Positions 14,957 to 23,054 of a DNA stretch of 24,560 nucleotides are shown in pieces. The notes beneath the pieces are model-generated. The model was not told the DNA's origin and did not search any database. It worked only from the letters and a program-made list of their open reading frames with translations. Numbering within the stretch: the stretch's first letter is position 1; each line of letters opens with the position of its first letter. The stretch is from assembly GCA_910586515.1 (NCBI GenBank), contig CAJUGL010000052.1, forward strand, positions 1-24,560, written 5' to 3'. The position numbers and the translations under genes are program-made. Source of the DNA: an uncultured Acetatifactor sp. GTDB taxonomy: Bacteria; Bacillota; Clostridia; Lachnospirales; Lachnospiraceae.

Positions 14957-16345
14957 ATGAGTGATATGAACAAGATTCCCTATAAAATTTATCTCGATGA
15001 GAATGAAATCCCGAAGGCATGGTATAATCTTCGGGCAGATATGAAAAATAAGCCGGCGCCGCTCCTGAACTCCGCTACATTGCAGCCCATGACGGCCCAG
15101 GAGTTGGGGAAGGTATTCTGCGACGAACTTGCGGCACAGGAGCTGGATGATATCAATGCCTACATCCCCATTCCTGAGGAAATACAGGATTTTTATAAAA
15201 TGTATCGCCCTTCGCCGTTGGTCAGGGCCTATTGTCTGGAAGAACAGCTGCAGACTCCAGCCAAGATCTACTATAAATTTGAAGGGAACAACACCAGCGG
15301 CAGCCACAAGCTGAATTCCGCGATTGCCCAGGCCTATTATGCCAAAAAGCAGGGGCTGAAGGGAGTCACTACAGAGACAGGGGCAGGTCAGTGGGGTACG
15401 GCTCTGTCTATGGCCTGTTCTTATTTCGGACTGGACTGTCTGGTGTATATGGTGAAAGTTTCCTATGAGCAGAAACCCTTCCGGCGGGAGGTGATGAGGA
15501 CTTACGGGGCCACGGTGACACCATCTCCCAGCAATACCACGGAAGTAGGCAGGAAGATTCTGGCGGAACACCCCGGCACCACAGGAAGTCTTGGCTGCGC
15601 CATCTCAGAGGCTGTGGAGGCGGAGGTTTCCAGAGAGGGTTACCGCTATGTGCTGGGAAGCGTGCTGAACCAGGTACTGCTGCACCAGACCATAATCGGC
15701 CTGGAGACAAAGGCTGCTCTGGATAAATATAATATTGTTCCTGACATTATCATTGGCTGCGCGGGAGGGGGATCCAATCTGGGAGGCCTGATTTCTCCGT
15801 TTGCAGGTGAAATGGTTCGGGGAGAGAGGAATTATCGGCTTGTGGCTGTGGAACCTGCCTCCTGTCCCAGCTTTACCCGGGGTGTTTTCGCCTATGACTA
15901 CTGTGATACGGGAAAGGTCTGTCCGTTGGCGAAGATGTATACTCTGGGGAGCGGTTTTATCCCTTCTGCGAATCATGCCGGAGGCCTGCGGTATCATGGC
16001 ATGAGTCCGGTTCTGTCTCAGCTGTATCATGATGGTCTCATGGAGGCCGTGAGCGTGGAGCAGACAGCAGTATTCGATGCGGCAGTACGGTTCGCCAGGG
16101 TGGAGGGCATACTGCCTGCGCCGGAGAGCAGCCATGCGATTAAAGTAGCCATTGACGAAGCTTTGCAGTGTAAGAAGACCGGAGAAGAGAAGACAATCGT
16201 GTTCGGCCTTACTGGCACAGGATATTTTGATATGATGGCGTATGAGAAATACAACAATAAGGAGATGAAGGATTATATTCCTACGGATGAGGAACTGAAG
16301 CCCGGCATTGACGGCATTCCGAGGTTTTCAGGCAATATATTTTAG
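14957..16345 (+). CDS. Tryptophan synthase beta chain, TrpB2 type
   Basis: A PLP fold-type II enzyme of 462 aa that condenses indole with serine to give tryptophan. The length, about 60 residues more than TrpB1, and the N-terminal extension (ENEIPKAWYNLRAD) mark the TrpB2 subgroup, which acts without the usual alpha subunit. Lys118 in NTSGSHKLNSA is the Schiff-base lysine, Glu140 in TETGAGQWG the catalytic acid, and GGGSN (270-274) binds the PLP phosphate. I chose ATG 14957 with GGAG about 7 nt upstream; an in-frame TTG at 14909 falls at the predicted transcription start. No trpA or other trp gene is nearby, which supports indole salvage rather than a full pathway here. degV follows 48 nt later and may be cotranscribed. 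Confidence 0.93.
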   Translation: MSDMNKIPYKIYLDENEIPKAWYNLRADMKNKPAPLLNSATLQPMTAQELGKVFCDELAAQELDDINAYIPIPEEIQDFYKMYRPSPLVRAYCLEEQLQTPAKIYYKFEGNNTSGSHKLNSAIAQAYYAKKQGLKGVTTETGAGQWGTALSMACSYFGLDCLVYMVKVSYEQKPFRREVMRTYGATVTPSPSNTTEVGRKILAEHPGTTGSLGCAISEAVEAEVSREGYRYVLGSVLNQVLLHQTIIGLETKAALDKYNIVPDIIIGCAGGGSNLGGLISPFAGEMVRGERNYRLVAVEPASCPSFTRGVFAYDYCDTGKVCPLAKMYTLGSGFIPSANHAGGLRYHGMSPVLSQLYHDGLMEAVSVEQTAVFDAAVRFARVEGILPAPESSHAIKVAIDEALQCKKTGEEKTIVFGLTGTGYFDMMAYEKYNNKEMKDYIPTDEELKPGIDGIPRFSGNIF

Positions 16346-16393
16346 AAAAGCGGCAGTCAGGGAATCTGTCCGGAATAAAACGGAGGTTATGAT

Positions 16394-17263
16394 ATGAAAG
16401 ATTATGTCATTTGTATGGATGCGTCGGGGGATATTCTCCGGGAGATTGCCAAAGAGAACGATATTGCGTTTGTGCCAATGGAGTACTCTCTGGGAGAAGA
16501 GATGCGCACATCCCGCGGCTGTGAGGATGAGGGCATATTGAAAAAATTTTATGACGGACAGAGAAGCGGTGACCTGACCAGGACTTCTCAGATTTCACCC
16601 TTTATGTATGAAGAGTTTTTTCGGGATATTTTGAAGCAGGGGAAATCGGTGTTGTATTTTTGTCTGTCCAGCGGTTTGTCCGCTACTTTTGAGTGTTCCA
16701 TGCTTGCGGCTGAGAATCTGAGAGAAGAATATCCGGATCAGGAGATTCTGCCGGTGGATAGCTTGGCGGCCACAGGGGGGATAGGCATTTTGGTTGAAAA
16801 GGCTGTCGATAACCGGAAGAACGGGATGGGCATTCGGGAAAATTACGAGGCAGTACAGGCACTGGTTCCCCGTCTGCGTCACTATTTTATGGTGCAGGAT
16901 CTTATGTATCTGAAACGGGGAGGGCGCGTGAGCGCGGCCACGGCTATCGTTGGTTCAGCCCTGAACATTAAGCCGCTTCTGAAAATTGACGAGAACGGAA
17001 AACTGGTGACTATAGATAAAAAACGCGGCAATAAGGCGGCCATGACGGCTTTATTTCAGTACTTTAAGGAGAATTATGATTCGGAGACAGGAAAAACGAT
17101 CTACATCTGTGACGCCGATACCCCGGAGCTTGCTGAGGAACTGGCGGAGAAGGTGAAGACGGATACGCCGGACGTGACGGTGAGAAGGACCATGCTGTCG
17201 CCTATTATCGGCGCGCATACCGGTCCGGGGATGCTTTCCATGATTCTGTTGGCAAAGGGTTAG
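16394..17263 (+). CDS. DegV family fatty-acid-binding protein
   Basis: A 289-aa DegV (FakB-like) protein. Family members bind a fatty acid and, with the kinase FakA, present it for phosphorylation; many paralogues have no assigned partner. Typical motifs are LTRTSQISP (62-69), the fatty-acid contact LSSGLSATF (91-99), YLKRGGRVSAATA (about 175-187) and the C-terminal IIGAHTGPGML. CGGAGG (16381-16386) precedes the ATG at good spacing. No fakA-like gene is in the window, so it may bind lipid for a kinase encoded elsewhere. A decayed second copy of its C-terminal part lies just downstream (17287 onward). It follows trpB2 closely on the same strand with no terminator between. Confidence 0.93.
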   Translation: MKDYVICMDASGDILREIAKENDIAFVPMEYSLGEEMRTSRGCEDEGILKKFYDGQRSGDLTRTSQISPFMYEEFFRDILKQGKSVLYFCLSSGLSATFECSMLAAENLREEYPDQEILPVDSLAATGGIGILVEKAVDNRKNGMGIRENYEAVQALVPRLRHYFMVQDLMYLKRGGRVSAATAIVGSALNIKPLLKIDENGKLVTIDKKRGNKAAMTALFQYFKENYDSETGKTIYICDADTPELAEELAEKVKTDTPDVTVRRTMLSPIIGAHTGPGMLSMILLAKG

Positions 17264-17286
17264 ACTTTGCGCGGTACAGCGGGAGC

Positions 17287-17448
17287 ACATCTGTGATGCC
17301 GATTTTCCGGAGTTTGCTGAGGAACTGGCGGAAAGAGAAAATATTGACCGGGTGGAAGCGTGGGGCGGGCCAGCAGGAGCAGCAGCTGTTTGTACATTTG
17401 GGGTACAGGCGGCTGTTGTTTTCGATATGGCATGTTTGGGGAGATTGG
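17287..17448 (+). pseudogene. Remnant of a second DegV C-terminal segment
   Basis: Bases 17287-17332 match 17103-17148 inside the degV gene at 41 of 46 positions. The copy reads HICDADFPEFAEELAEREN in its own open frame, against YICDADTPELAEELAEKVK in degV. Further on the frame gives VEAWGGPAG and GVQAAVVFDM, which recall the VGPVIGAH...GPGAVAVVF end of DegV proteins, but degenerate. It has no start of its own and its frame runs into the recD2 start. It looks like the tail of a lost tandem paralogue. Confidence 0.6.
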
Positions 17449-17470
17449 TCTGGAGGGAAAGGGGGCCGGG

Positions 17471-19648
17471 ATGACGAGGCTTCGGTGTGTGGTGGAACGG
17501 ATAACCTATCAGAATCCGGAGAATGGGTATTCTGTCCTGAAGGTTCGTGTAAAGGGCTATGAGGATATGGTCACGGTGGTGGGCAACCTGATAGATGCAA
17601 ATGTGGGTTCCGTGCTGCTGATTGACGGAGAATGGAAAGTGGACGCCAGGTACGGCAGACAGTTTACGGCAGGTAAATGGGAGGAAACTCTTCCCGCAAC
17701 GGTCTACGGTATGGAAAAATATCTTGGAAGCGGGCTGATCAAGGGAGTGGGTCCCAAATACGCGAAAAAAATCGTTCAAAAGTACGGAGAGGATACATTC
17801 GCAGTCATTGAGGATAACGTGCAGCTTTTGCTTGAGATTCCCGGTATAGGAAGCAAACGTGTCCGGATGATTGCCGAGAGCTGGCAGAGGCAGAAGGAAG
17901 TCAAGAATATCATGCTCTTTTTGCAGGAACATGAGGTAAGCGCTGCCTTTGCGGCAAAAATTTATAAGCAGTACGGCAATGAAAGTATAGACAAAATGAA
18001 GGAGAATCCTTATCGCCTTGCCGATGATATCTGGGGAATAGGATTTAAAACGGCAGACGGTATAGCGCAGAAGCTGGGGTTTGGCAGAGAAACCTACGTG
18101 AGACTGCGCAGCGGCATCATGTACACCTTAAGCCAGCTGGCTGATGAGGGACATGTATATGCCGGAAAAGAACAGCTGATCAGGAAGGCTTCCGAGCTGC
18201 TGCAGGCGGAGGACTGCTGCATTGTCATGACTATGGATCAGATGCTGAAGGACAAAGATCTGATCGGGGAGGATGATGCAGTATTTTTGCCGCCGTTTTA
18301 TTATGCGGAGACCGGCGCGGCCAACAAGCTGAAGCGCCTGGCGGCGGAGCCTGCGGGGGATCGGCTGTGGATCCGGCTGGAGAAAGCCCGCCGGGAGACG
18401 GGAAACAGCGCGCTGTCCGTGGATGTGGCCAGAATTGAACAGTCTGTGGGCATGAAATATGACGAGGTGCAGTCGGATGCCATCCGCCGGGCAGCCATGG
18501 CGAAAGTTCTGGTGCTGACAGGCGGTCCCGGCACGGGAAAAACCACCACAGCCCAGGGAATCATTGCCGCATACCAGGCATACGGACTGAAGATACTTCT
18601 GGCGGCGCCTACAGGAAGAGCGGCAAAGCGCATGACAGAGGCTACCGGTATGGAGGCGAAGACCATTCATCGGCTTCTGGATTGCAAGCCGCCGGACGGA
18701 TATGGAAAAAATGAGGAAAATCCTCTGGAGGGAGATGTGCTGATTGTGGATGAGTGTTCCATGATCGATATTGTGCTGATGAATTCACTGATGAAGGCCA
18801 TACCTCCCTCCATGCGTCTGATTTTGGTGGGAGATATCGATCAGCTGCCTTCCGTGGGAGCCGGAAATGTGCTGAGGGACATCATTGATTCAGCGCGTTT
18901 TCCTGTGGTTCGACTGGAGCGGATTTTCCGTCAGGCCCAGGAGAGTCGGATAATCACTAATGCACATAGAATCAATGCGGGAAAGCTGCCGGATCTTTCA
19001 AACGGAAAAAATACGGACTTCTTTTTTCTCCAGAGGGAAGATGCGGAGGCCGCGGCAGCGGAAATCGTTGAGCTGGTGAAGACAAAATTGCCGCGCTATT
19101 ACGGAGTGAGTTCTGATCAGATACAGGTTTTGACACCCATGCAGAAGGGCGTGGCGGGAGCGACTAATCTGAATCTGGTTCTGCAGGAGGCATTGAATCC
19201 CGTTACGGACGGGCTGCGGCGCAGCGGGTTTTTGTTTCGGGGCGGGGATAAGGTCATGCAGATCAAGAATAATTATGACAAAGAGATTTTCAACGGCGAT
19301 ATCGGCGTGATTGCCGCCGTAAACATGACGGACCGCACGCTGGAAGTCTGTTTTGAGGGGCGAAATATCGAATATGACTTTACGGAGCTTGATGAACTGG
19401 TTCATGCTTACGCAACGACAATTCATAAGGCTCAGGGATCGGAGTATCCAATAGTGGTTATGCCTGTGTTGATGAATCATTTCGTGATGCTGCAGAGGAA
19501 TCTGATCTATACGGGCATAACCAGAGCGAAGAAAATTCTGGTCATGGTGGGAACAAAAAAGGCCCTGGCCTATGCGGTGGGAAACCTTACCGTGTCGGAG
19601 CGTAATACCATGCTTCGGGAAAGACTCAGTCGGGAAGCAGGTACATAA
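17471..19648 (+). CDS. recD2: RecD2-type ATP-dependent DNA helicase (superfamily 1)
   Basis: A 5'-3' DNA helicase of the RecD2 (YrrC) branch, acting without RecBC in replication-fork and mismatch-related repair. The 725-aa protein begins with the OB-like domain (VERITYQNPENGYSVLKV), followed by helix-hairpin-helix repeats (IKGVGPKYAKKI, LLEIPGIGSKR, WGIGFKTADGIAQ). The helicase core has Walker A GGPGTGKT (351-358), Walker B VLIVDE (423-428), motif III GDIDQLPSVGAG (454-465) and the C-terminal TIHKAQGSEYP (650-660) and YTGITRAKK (680-688). I chose ATG 17471 by family N-terminus; its ribosome binding site is only a G-rich stretch (GGGGG at 17460-17466), so starts at 17432 or 17360 are possible but would add residues overlapping the DegV relic. 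It is convergent with the small BFD gene. Confidence 0.95.
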   Translation: MTRLRCVVERITYQNPENGYSVLKVRVKGYEDMVTVVGNLIDANVGSVLLIDGEWKVDARYGRQFTAGKWEETLPATVYGMEKYLGSGLIKGVGPKYAKKIVQKYGEDTFAVIEDNVQLLLEIPGIGSKRVRMIAESWQRQKEVKNIMLFLQEHEVSAAFAAKIYKQYGNESIDKMKENPYRLADDIWGIGFKTADGIAQKLGFGRETYVRLRSGIMYTLSQLADEGHVYAGKEQLIRKASELLQAEDCCIVMTMDQMLKDKDLIGEDDAVFLPPFYYAETGAANKLKRLAAEPAGDRLWIRLEKARRETGNSALSVDVARIEQSVGMKYDEVQSDAIRRAAMAKVLVLTGGPGTGKTTTAQGIIAAYQAYGLKILLAAPTGRAAKRMTEATGMEAKTIHRLLDCKPPDGYGKNEENPLEGDVLIVDECSMIDIVLMNSLMKAIPPSMRLILVGDIDQLPSVGAGNVLRDIIDSARFPVVRLERIFRQAQESRIITNAHRINAGKLPDLSNGKNTDFFFLQREDAEAAAAEIVELVKTKLPRYYGVSSDQIQVLTPMQKGVAGATNLNLVLQEALNPVTDGLRRSGFLFRGGDKVMQIKNNYDKEIFNGDIGVIAAVNMTDRTLEVCFEGRNIEYDFTELDELVHAYATTIHKAQGSEYPIVVMPVLMNHFVMLQRNLIYTGITRAKKILVMVGTKKALAYAVGNLTVSERNTMLRERLSREAGT

Positions 19649-19653
19649 AACGC

Positions 19654-19666
19654 TGCCGGCACGGCA
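19654..19666 (-). terminator. Small hairpin between convergent recD2 and BFD genes
   Basis: TGCCG (19654-19658) and CGGCA (19662-19666) form a 5-bp stem with a 3-nt loop in the 24-bp gap. On the minus strand GCGTTTTATG follows, so it may end the BFD transcript. The stem is short. Confidence 0.35.
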
Positions 19667-19672
19667 TCAGAA

Positions 19673-19864
19673 TCAGGGAGTGTCGCGCTGGGAGAGAAAA
19701 TGCTTCAGCAGAGCTTCCACTTCTTCCATGCAGCCTCCGCATACGGTGCTGGCTCCGGTGGCTTCCTGTATCTCCTCCAGGGTTGTTGCCCCGGAATTTA
19801 CGGCTTCTCTGATCCTGCCGCAGGTGACTCCCGTGCAGGTGCAGACGATTTTTTCATCATCCAT
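19673..19864 (-). CDS. BFD-like [2Fe-2S] binding protein
   Basis: A 63-aa single-domain protein of the BFD-like [2Fe-2S] family. Cys8 and Cys10 (VCTCTGVT) and Cys42 and Cys45 (TVCGGC) give the CxC...CxxC cluster ligands; Cys15 is extra. In E. coli the related Bfd releases iron from bacterioferritin, while in other proteins the domain sits in NirB or oxidoreductases. No bacterioferritin or oxidoreductase is adjacent, so its partner is unknown. AAAGGA precedes the ATG by 9 nt. A minus-strand TATAAT (19885-19890) with no clear -35 could be its promoter, in a gap shared with divergent nth. It is clearly a real gene despite its size. Confidence 0.88.
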   Translation of the reverse strand: MDDEKIVCTCTGVTCGRIREAVNSGATTLEEIQEATGASTVCGGCMEEVEALLKHFLSQRDTP

Positions 19865-19979
19865 ATAGATAAATCCTTTCTGCGATTATAGTTCGGCATC
19901 CGATTTCCGCCGCCATAGACGGAGCGTGCTTTGGGAATAGGGTGTCCGGAAAAAAATTTTTTATACGATAGGAGAACAA

Positions 19980-20618
19980 ATGACAAAGAAACAACGTGCA
20001 TTGGAAATTATTGAAAGACTGAAAAAAGAGTACCCGGCGGCAGAGTGCAGCCTGGACTATGATCAGGCCTGGAAGCTGTTGGTGAGCGTCCGTCTGGCGG
20101 CACAGTGTACGGATGCCAGGGTAAACGTGGTTGTGGAGAAGCTGTATGATCAGTATCCGGATGTGAATGCTCTGGCGGAGGCAGGCGCGGAGGAGATCGA
20201 GAAGATCATTCATCCCTGCGGGCTGGGAAAAAGCAAAGCCAGGGATATCAGCGCCTGCATGAAGATATTGCGGGATGAGTACGGCGGAAAGGTGCCTGAA
20301 GATTTTGACAGGCTGCTGGCTTTGCCGGGTGTCGGACGCAAGAGCGCGAATCTGATCATGGGTGACGTGTTCGGCAAACCGGCTATCGTCACGGACACTC
20401 ATTGCATTCGCCTGGTTAATCGTATGGGACTTGTGGATGGGATAAAAGAACCTGCCAAAGTGGAGAAGGAGCTGTGGAAAATCATTCCTCCGGAGGAGGG
20501 GAATGATTTCTGCCATCGTCTGGTTAATCACGGCAGGGCAGTCTGTACGGCCAGAACCAGGCCCTACTGTGACAGATGCTGTCTGGCAGATATCTGTAAA
20601 AAGTCTGGAGTGGACTGA
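19980..20618 (+). CDS. nth: Endonuclease III (DNA glycosylase/AP lyase)
   Basis: A base-excision repair enzyme that removes oxidised pyrimidines and cuts the abasic site. The 212-aa HhH-GPD protein has the helix-hairpin-helix LPGVGRKSAN with catalytic Lys121, and Asp139 in VTDTHCIRLVNR. The iron-sulfur loop has Cys189, Cys197, Cys200 and Cys206, spaced C-x7-C-x2-C-x5-C. E. coli Nth has C-x6-C-x2-C-x5-C, so this one carries one extra residue in the first loop; all four ligands remain. AGGAG (19971-19975) precedes the ATG by 4 nt. It is transcribed away from the BFD gene; a perfect AAACTGCAGTTT palindrome occurs just after its stop but has no loop and is not a terminator. Confidence 0.95.
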   Translation: MTKKQRALEIIERLKKEYPAAECSLDYDQAWKLLVSVRLAAQCTDARVNVVVEKLYDQYPDVNALAEAGAEEIEKIIHPCGLGKSKARDISACMKILRDEYGGKVPEDFDRLLALPGVGRKSANLIMGDVFGKPAIVTDTHCIRLVNRMGLVDGIKEPAKVEKELWKIIPPEEGNDFCHRLVNHGRAVCTARTRPYCDRCCLADICKKSGVD

Positions 20619-20654
20619 AAAACTGCAGTTTCGATTCTATTTATACGCCAATCC

Positions 20655-20683
20655 GAATATAATGATATGATGATTCATACCTG
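20655..20683 (+). promoter_or_regulatory. Candidate sporulation (sigma-E-like) promoter of the LysM-GH18 gene
   Basis: GAATATA (20655-20661) and CATACCTG (20676-20683) are 14 bp apart. They match the sigma-E patterns KMATATT and CATACAHT at 6 of 7 and 6 of 8 positions. A TATAAT at 20658-20663 overlaps but has no usable sigma-A -35. It would leave a leader of about 85 nt. Confidence 0.4.
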
Positions 20684-20775
20684 CAGGCAGGAAGCAAGTT
20701 CTGCGCAAAAGAAAAGGGCAACAGAACGGGAAGTCCGGAAGGCTGTGGGTTATTCGGTTTCGGAGGCGCGGGATA

Positions 20776-21912
20776 TTGGAGATTTATGTAGTAAAGCCGG
20801 GAGACAGTGTTGACAGCATTGCCCAGGCGCTTGAGGCGGATGTGGAACAGATCATCTATGACAATCAGCTGGTGTATCCCTATGGCCTTGCCGTGGGGCA
20901 GGCGCTTTTGATTAACCGTTATGCCAGAAATGCGGTCAGAGCTGTTTCGGTCAGCGGTTATGCCTATCCGTTTATCAATCCGGGAGTGCTGGAGCAGACC
21001 TTGCCTTATTTGTCGGAGCTGCCGGTTTTTTCCTATGGGTTTACCCGGGAGGGAGAGCTTTTGCCGCCTGCGTATGGGGAGGATGACTGGATGATTGCGG
21101 AGGCGCTTCGCTTTGGCACACAGCCGATCCTGACGCTGACCCCATTCGGACCTGACGGAAATTTTAACAATCAGCTGATACATGCTGTGGTGAACAGCAG
21201 AGAATATATGCGGCGACTGATTGAAAATCTGTCTGTTTTAATGGAAGAAAAAGGATATCAGGGTGTTGATATTGATTTTGAATATATAATGGCTGAGGAC
21301 AGGGATGCGTTTAGCGAGTTTGTGCGGCAGGTGGCAGCGGCCATGCGTGCCCTGGGATATCATACCTCCGTGGCGCTGGCGCCAAAGACCAGCGCAGGGC
21401 AGCCCGGGCTGCTGTATGAGGGAAAGGATTACCGGGCTTTGGGGGAAGCGGCAGATCATGTGCTGTTAATGACTTATGAGTGGGGATATACCTATGGACC
21501 GCCCATGGCGGTTGCCCCCATCAATCAGGTGCGGCGGGTGGTGGAATATGCGCTGACGGAGATACCGGCAGAAAAGATTGATCTGGGGATTCCCAATTAT
21601 GGATACGACTGGCCGCTTCCTTTTGAACGGGGGATAACCAAGGCAGTTACTCTGGGGAATGTTCAGGCAGTGCGCCTTGCGGTTGAGCAGGGGGCGGAAA
21701 TAAAATTTGACAGTGTGGCCGAAAGTCCGTACTTTACCTATGTCAGCAAAGATATTTTACATGAAGTATGGTTTGAAGATGTGAGAAGCCTTCAGGCGAA
21801 ATTTGATCTGATACAGGAATACAGACTCAGAGGCTGCGGATATTGGCAGATTATGAAGTGGTTCCGGGCGAATTGGCTGTTGCTGCACGACAGGTTCTAT
21901 ATACTAAAATAA
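20776..21912 (+). CDS. LysM plus GH18 spore cortex-lytic-type hydrolase (SleL/YaaH-like)
   Basis: A 378-aa protein with one LysM domain (about 3-46, YVVKPGDSVDSIAQAL to GQALLINR) for peptidoglycan binding, then a GH18 barrel. The GH18 catalytic motif DxDxE is GVDIDFEYI with Asp165, Asp167 and Glu169 (proton donor). SleL/YaaH enzymes are N-acetylglucosaminidases that degrade spore cortex during germination; they are laid in the spore coat without a signal peptide, and none is seen here. Most homologues carry two LysM repeats; this one has one. The start is TTG 20776, with GGAGG (20762-20766) nine nt upstream. It appears monocistronic with a possible sigma-E promoter. It indicates a spore-forming lineage. 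Confidence 0.9.
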   Translation: MEIYVVKPGDSVDSIAQALEADVEQIIYDNQLVYPYGLAVGQALLINRYARNAVRAVSVSGYAYPFINPGVLEQTLPYLSELPVFSYGFTREGELLPPAYGEDDWMIAEALRFGTQPILTLTPFGPDGNFNNQLIHAVVNSREYMRRLIENLSVLMEEKGYQGVDIDFEYIMAEDRDAFSEFVRQVAAAMRALGYHTSVALAPKTSAGQPGLLYEGKDYRALGEAADHVLLMTYEWGYTYGPPMAVAPINQVRRVVEYALTEIPAEKIDLGIPNYGYDWPLPFERGITKAVTLGNVQAVRLAVEQGAEIKFDSVAESPYFTYVSKDILHEVWFEDVRSLQAKFDLIQEYRLRGCGYWQIMKWFRANWLLLHDRFYILK

Positions 21913-21941
21913 AACTTAACAAAACTTATTTGGAATACCTC

Positions 21942-21970
21942 TTGCAATGCGGGAGGTATTGTGTTATAAT
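21942..21970 (+). promoter_or_regulatory. Strong promoter of rpsB-tsf
   Basis: TTGCAA (-35, 21942-21947), a 17-bp spacer and perfect TATAAT (-10, 21965-21970), with TG one base before the -10. Transcription should start near 21977. It is the strongest promoter in the window, as expected for a ribosomal protein operon. Confidence 0.85.
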
Positions 21971-21976
21971 CGGGCG

Positions 21977-22245
21977 TGGTTGAAAGTATAAGGATATACT
22001 TTTTATCATTTGTCAGACAGGACAAAAAAACACGCATTCCGATTCGACGGTGGTGCTGTTTTTGTGTATTTTCGCCGACTCTCCGGGTGTCAGTATCCGG
22101 GAAAGACGGAAAGACGCATGGACGGTAGCCGTTGGAGTCAGTCGGCTTTTAACGCGAGCCGGCTCTGCTGAAACAGACGGATCTGTTTTCAGCGGGCGAT
22201 ACGTACGGATATGCGGAAGAAACTAACCAAACGGAGGTAGAAAAA
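21977..22245 (+). promoter_or_regulatory. Structured 5' leader of rpsB (about 270 nt)
   Basis: The 333-bp gap before rpsB holds no gene but several clear stems. AAAGTATA/TATACTTT (21983-21990 with 21995-22002) forms a perfect 8-bp hairpin with an AGGA loop. GCCGACT-CTCC (22074-22084) pairs with GGAG-TC-AGTCGGC (22134-22146), 11 bp with a 2-nt bulge, and is followed by TTTT. GAGCCGGCTC (22156-22165) is a perfect palindrome. GCTGAAACAGA (22167-22177) pairs with TCTGTTTTCAGC (22182-22193). Ribosomal protein leaders commonly bind their own product; S2 feedback control is known in E. coli. That this leader binds S2 is inference. The stem followed by TTTT may act as an attenuator. Confidence 0.6.
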
Positions 22246-23007
22246 ATGAGCGTTATTTCTATGAAGCAGCTTCTTGAAGCAGGTGTTCATTTCGGACATC
22301 AGACCAGAAGATGGAACCCTAAGATGGCTCCCTACATTTTTACGGAGAGGAACGGCATCCATATTATTGACCTGCAGAAGTCTGTGGGTAAGGTGGACGA
22401 GGCTTACAGGGCCGTCTCCGAAATTGCGGCCCAGGGGGGAATTATCCTGTTTGTGGGCACAAAGAAGCAGGCGCAGGATGCAGTTAAGACAGAGGCTGAG
22501 CGTTGCGGAATGTATTATGTAAACGAGAGATGGCTGGGCGGCATGCTTACCAATTTCAAGACAATACAGTCCCGTATTTCAAGACTTTTCGCTATTGAGA
22601 AGATGTCTGAGGACGGTACTTTTGACGTGCTTCCCAAGAAAGAAGTCATTAAGCTTAAGAAAGAGTGGGAGAAGCTGGAGAAGAACCTGGGCGGTATCCG
22701 CAATATGGGCAGAGTTCCCGACGCTGTATTTGTGGTAGATCCCAAGAAGGAGAGAATCTGTGTGCAGGAGGCGCATGCATTGGGCATTACGCTGATCGGT
22801 ATCGGCGATACCAACTGTGATCCCGAAGAACTCGACTATATCATTCCCGGCAATGACGATGCCATCAGGGCTGTAAAGCTGATTGTTTCCAAGATGGCAG
22901 ATGCCGTTATTGAGGCGAACCAGGGAGAAGCCGTTTATACCGAGGCGGAAGCGGCAGCAGCGGGAGCAGAAGATATTGAGGAGATTGCCGAGCAGGAGAA
23001 TGCATAA
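22246..23007 (+). CDS. rpsB: 30S ribosomal protein S2
   Basis: A structural protein of the small subunit, needed late in assembly and for S1 docking in many bacteria. The 253-aa protein shows the S2 pattern: MKQLLEAGVHFGHQTRRWNP, then IHIIDLQKS, LFVGTKKQAQDAV, RWLGGMLTNFKTI, and the C-terminal IGIGDTNCDPEELDYIIPGN. The tail is acidic and Glu/Ala-rich. CGGAGG (22231-22236) precedes the ATG. It is followed 47 nt later by tsf, the usual rpsB-tsf order, and expressed from the 21942-21970 promoter through a long structured leader. Confidence 0.98.
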   Translation: MSVISMKQLLEAGVHFGHQTRRWNPKMAPYIFTERNGIHIIDLQKSVGKVDEAYRAVSEIAAQGGIILFVGTKKQAQDAVKTEAERCGMYYVNERWLGGMLTNFKTIQSRISRLFAIEKMSEDGTFDVLPKKEVIKLKKEWEKLEKNLGGIRNMGRVPDAVFVVDPKKERICVQEAHALGITLIGIGDTNCDPEELDYIIPGNDDAIRAVKLIVSKMADAVIEANQGEAVYTEAEAAAAGAEDIEEIAEQENA

Positions 23008-23054
23008 GGCAGAGTCCGTATTTTGACTGATAAATATTGAGGAGGATGATATAG

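Noticed and set aside
17293..17562. An 89-aa frame overlapping the recD2 start
   Set aside because: It lacks a ribosome binding site, overlaps recD2 out of frame, and covers the DegV relic in the wrong frame.
20622..20633. AAACTGCAGTTT palindrome after nth as a terminator
   Set aside because: The palindrome has no loop; with a minimal loop only four pairs remain, and no T-run follows.
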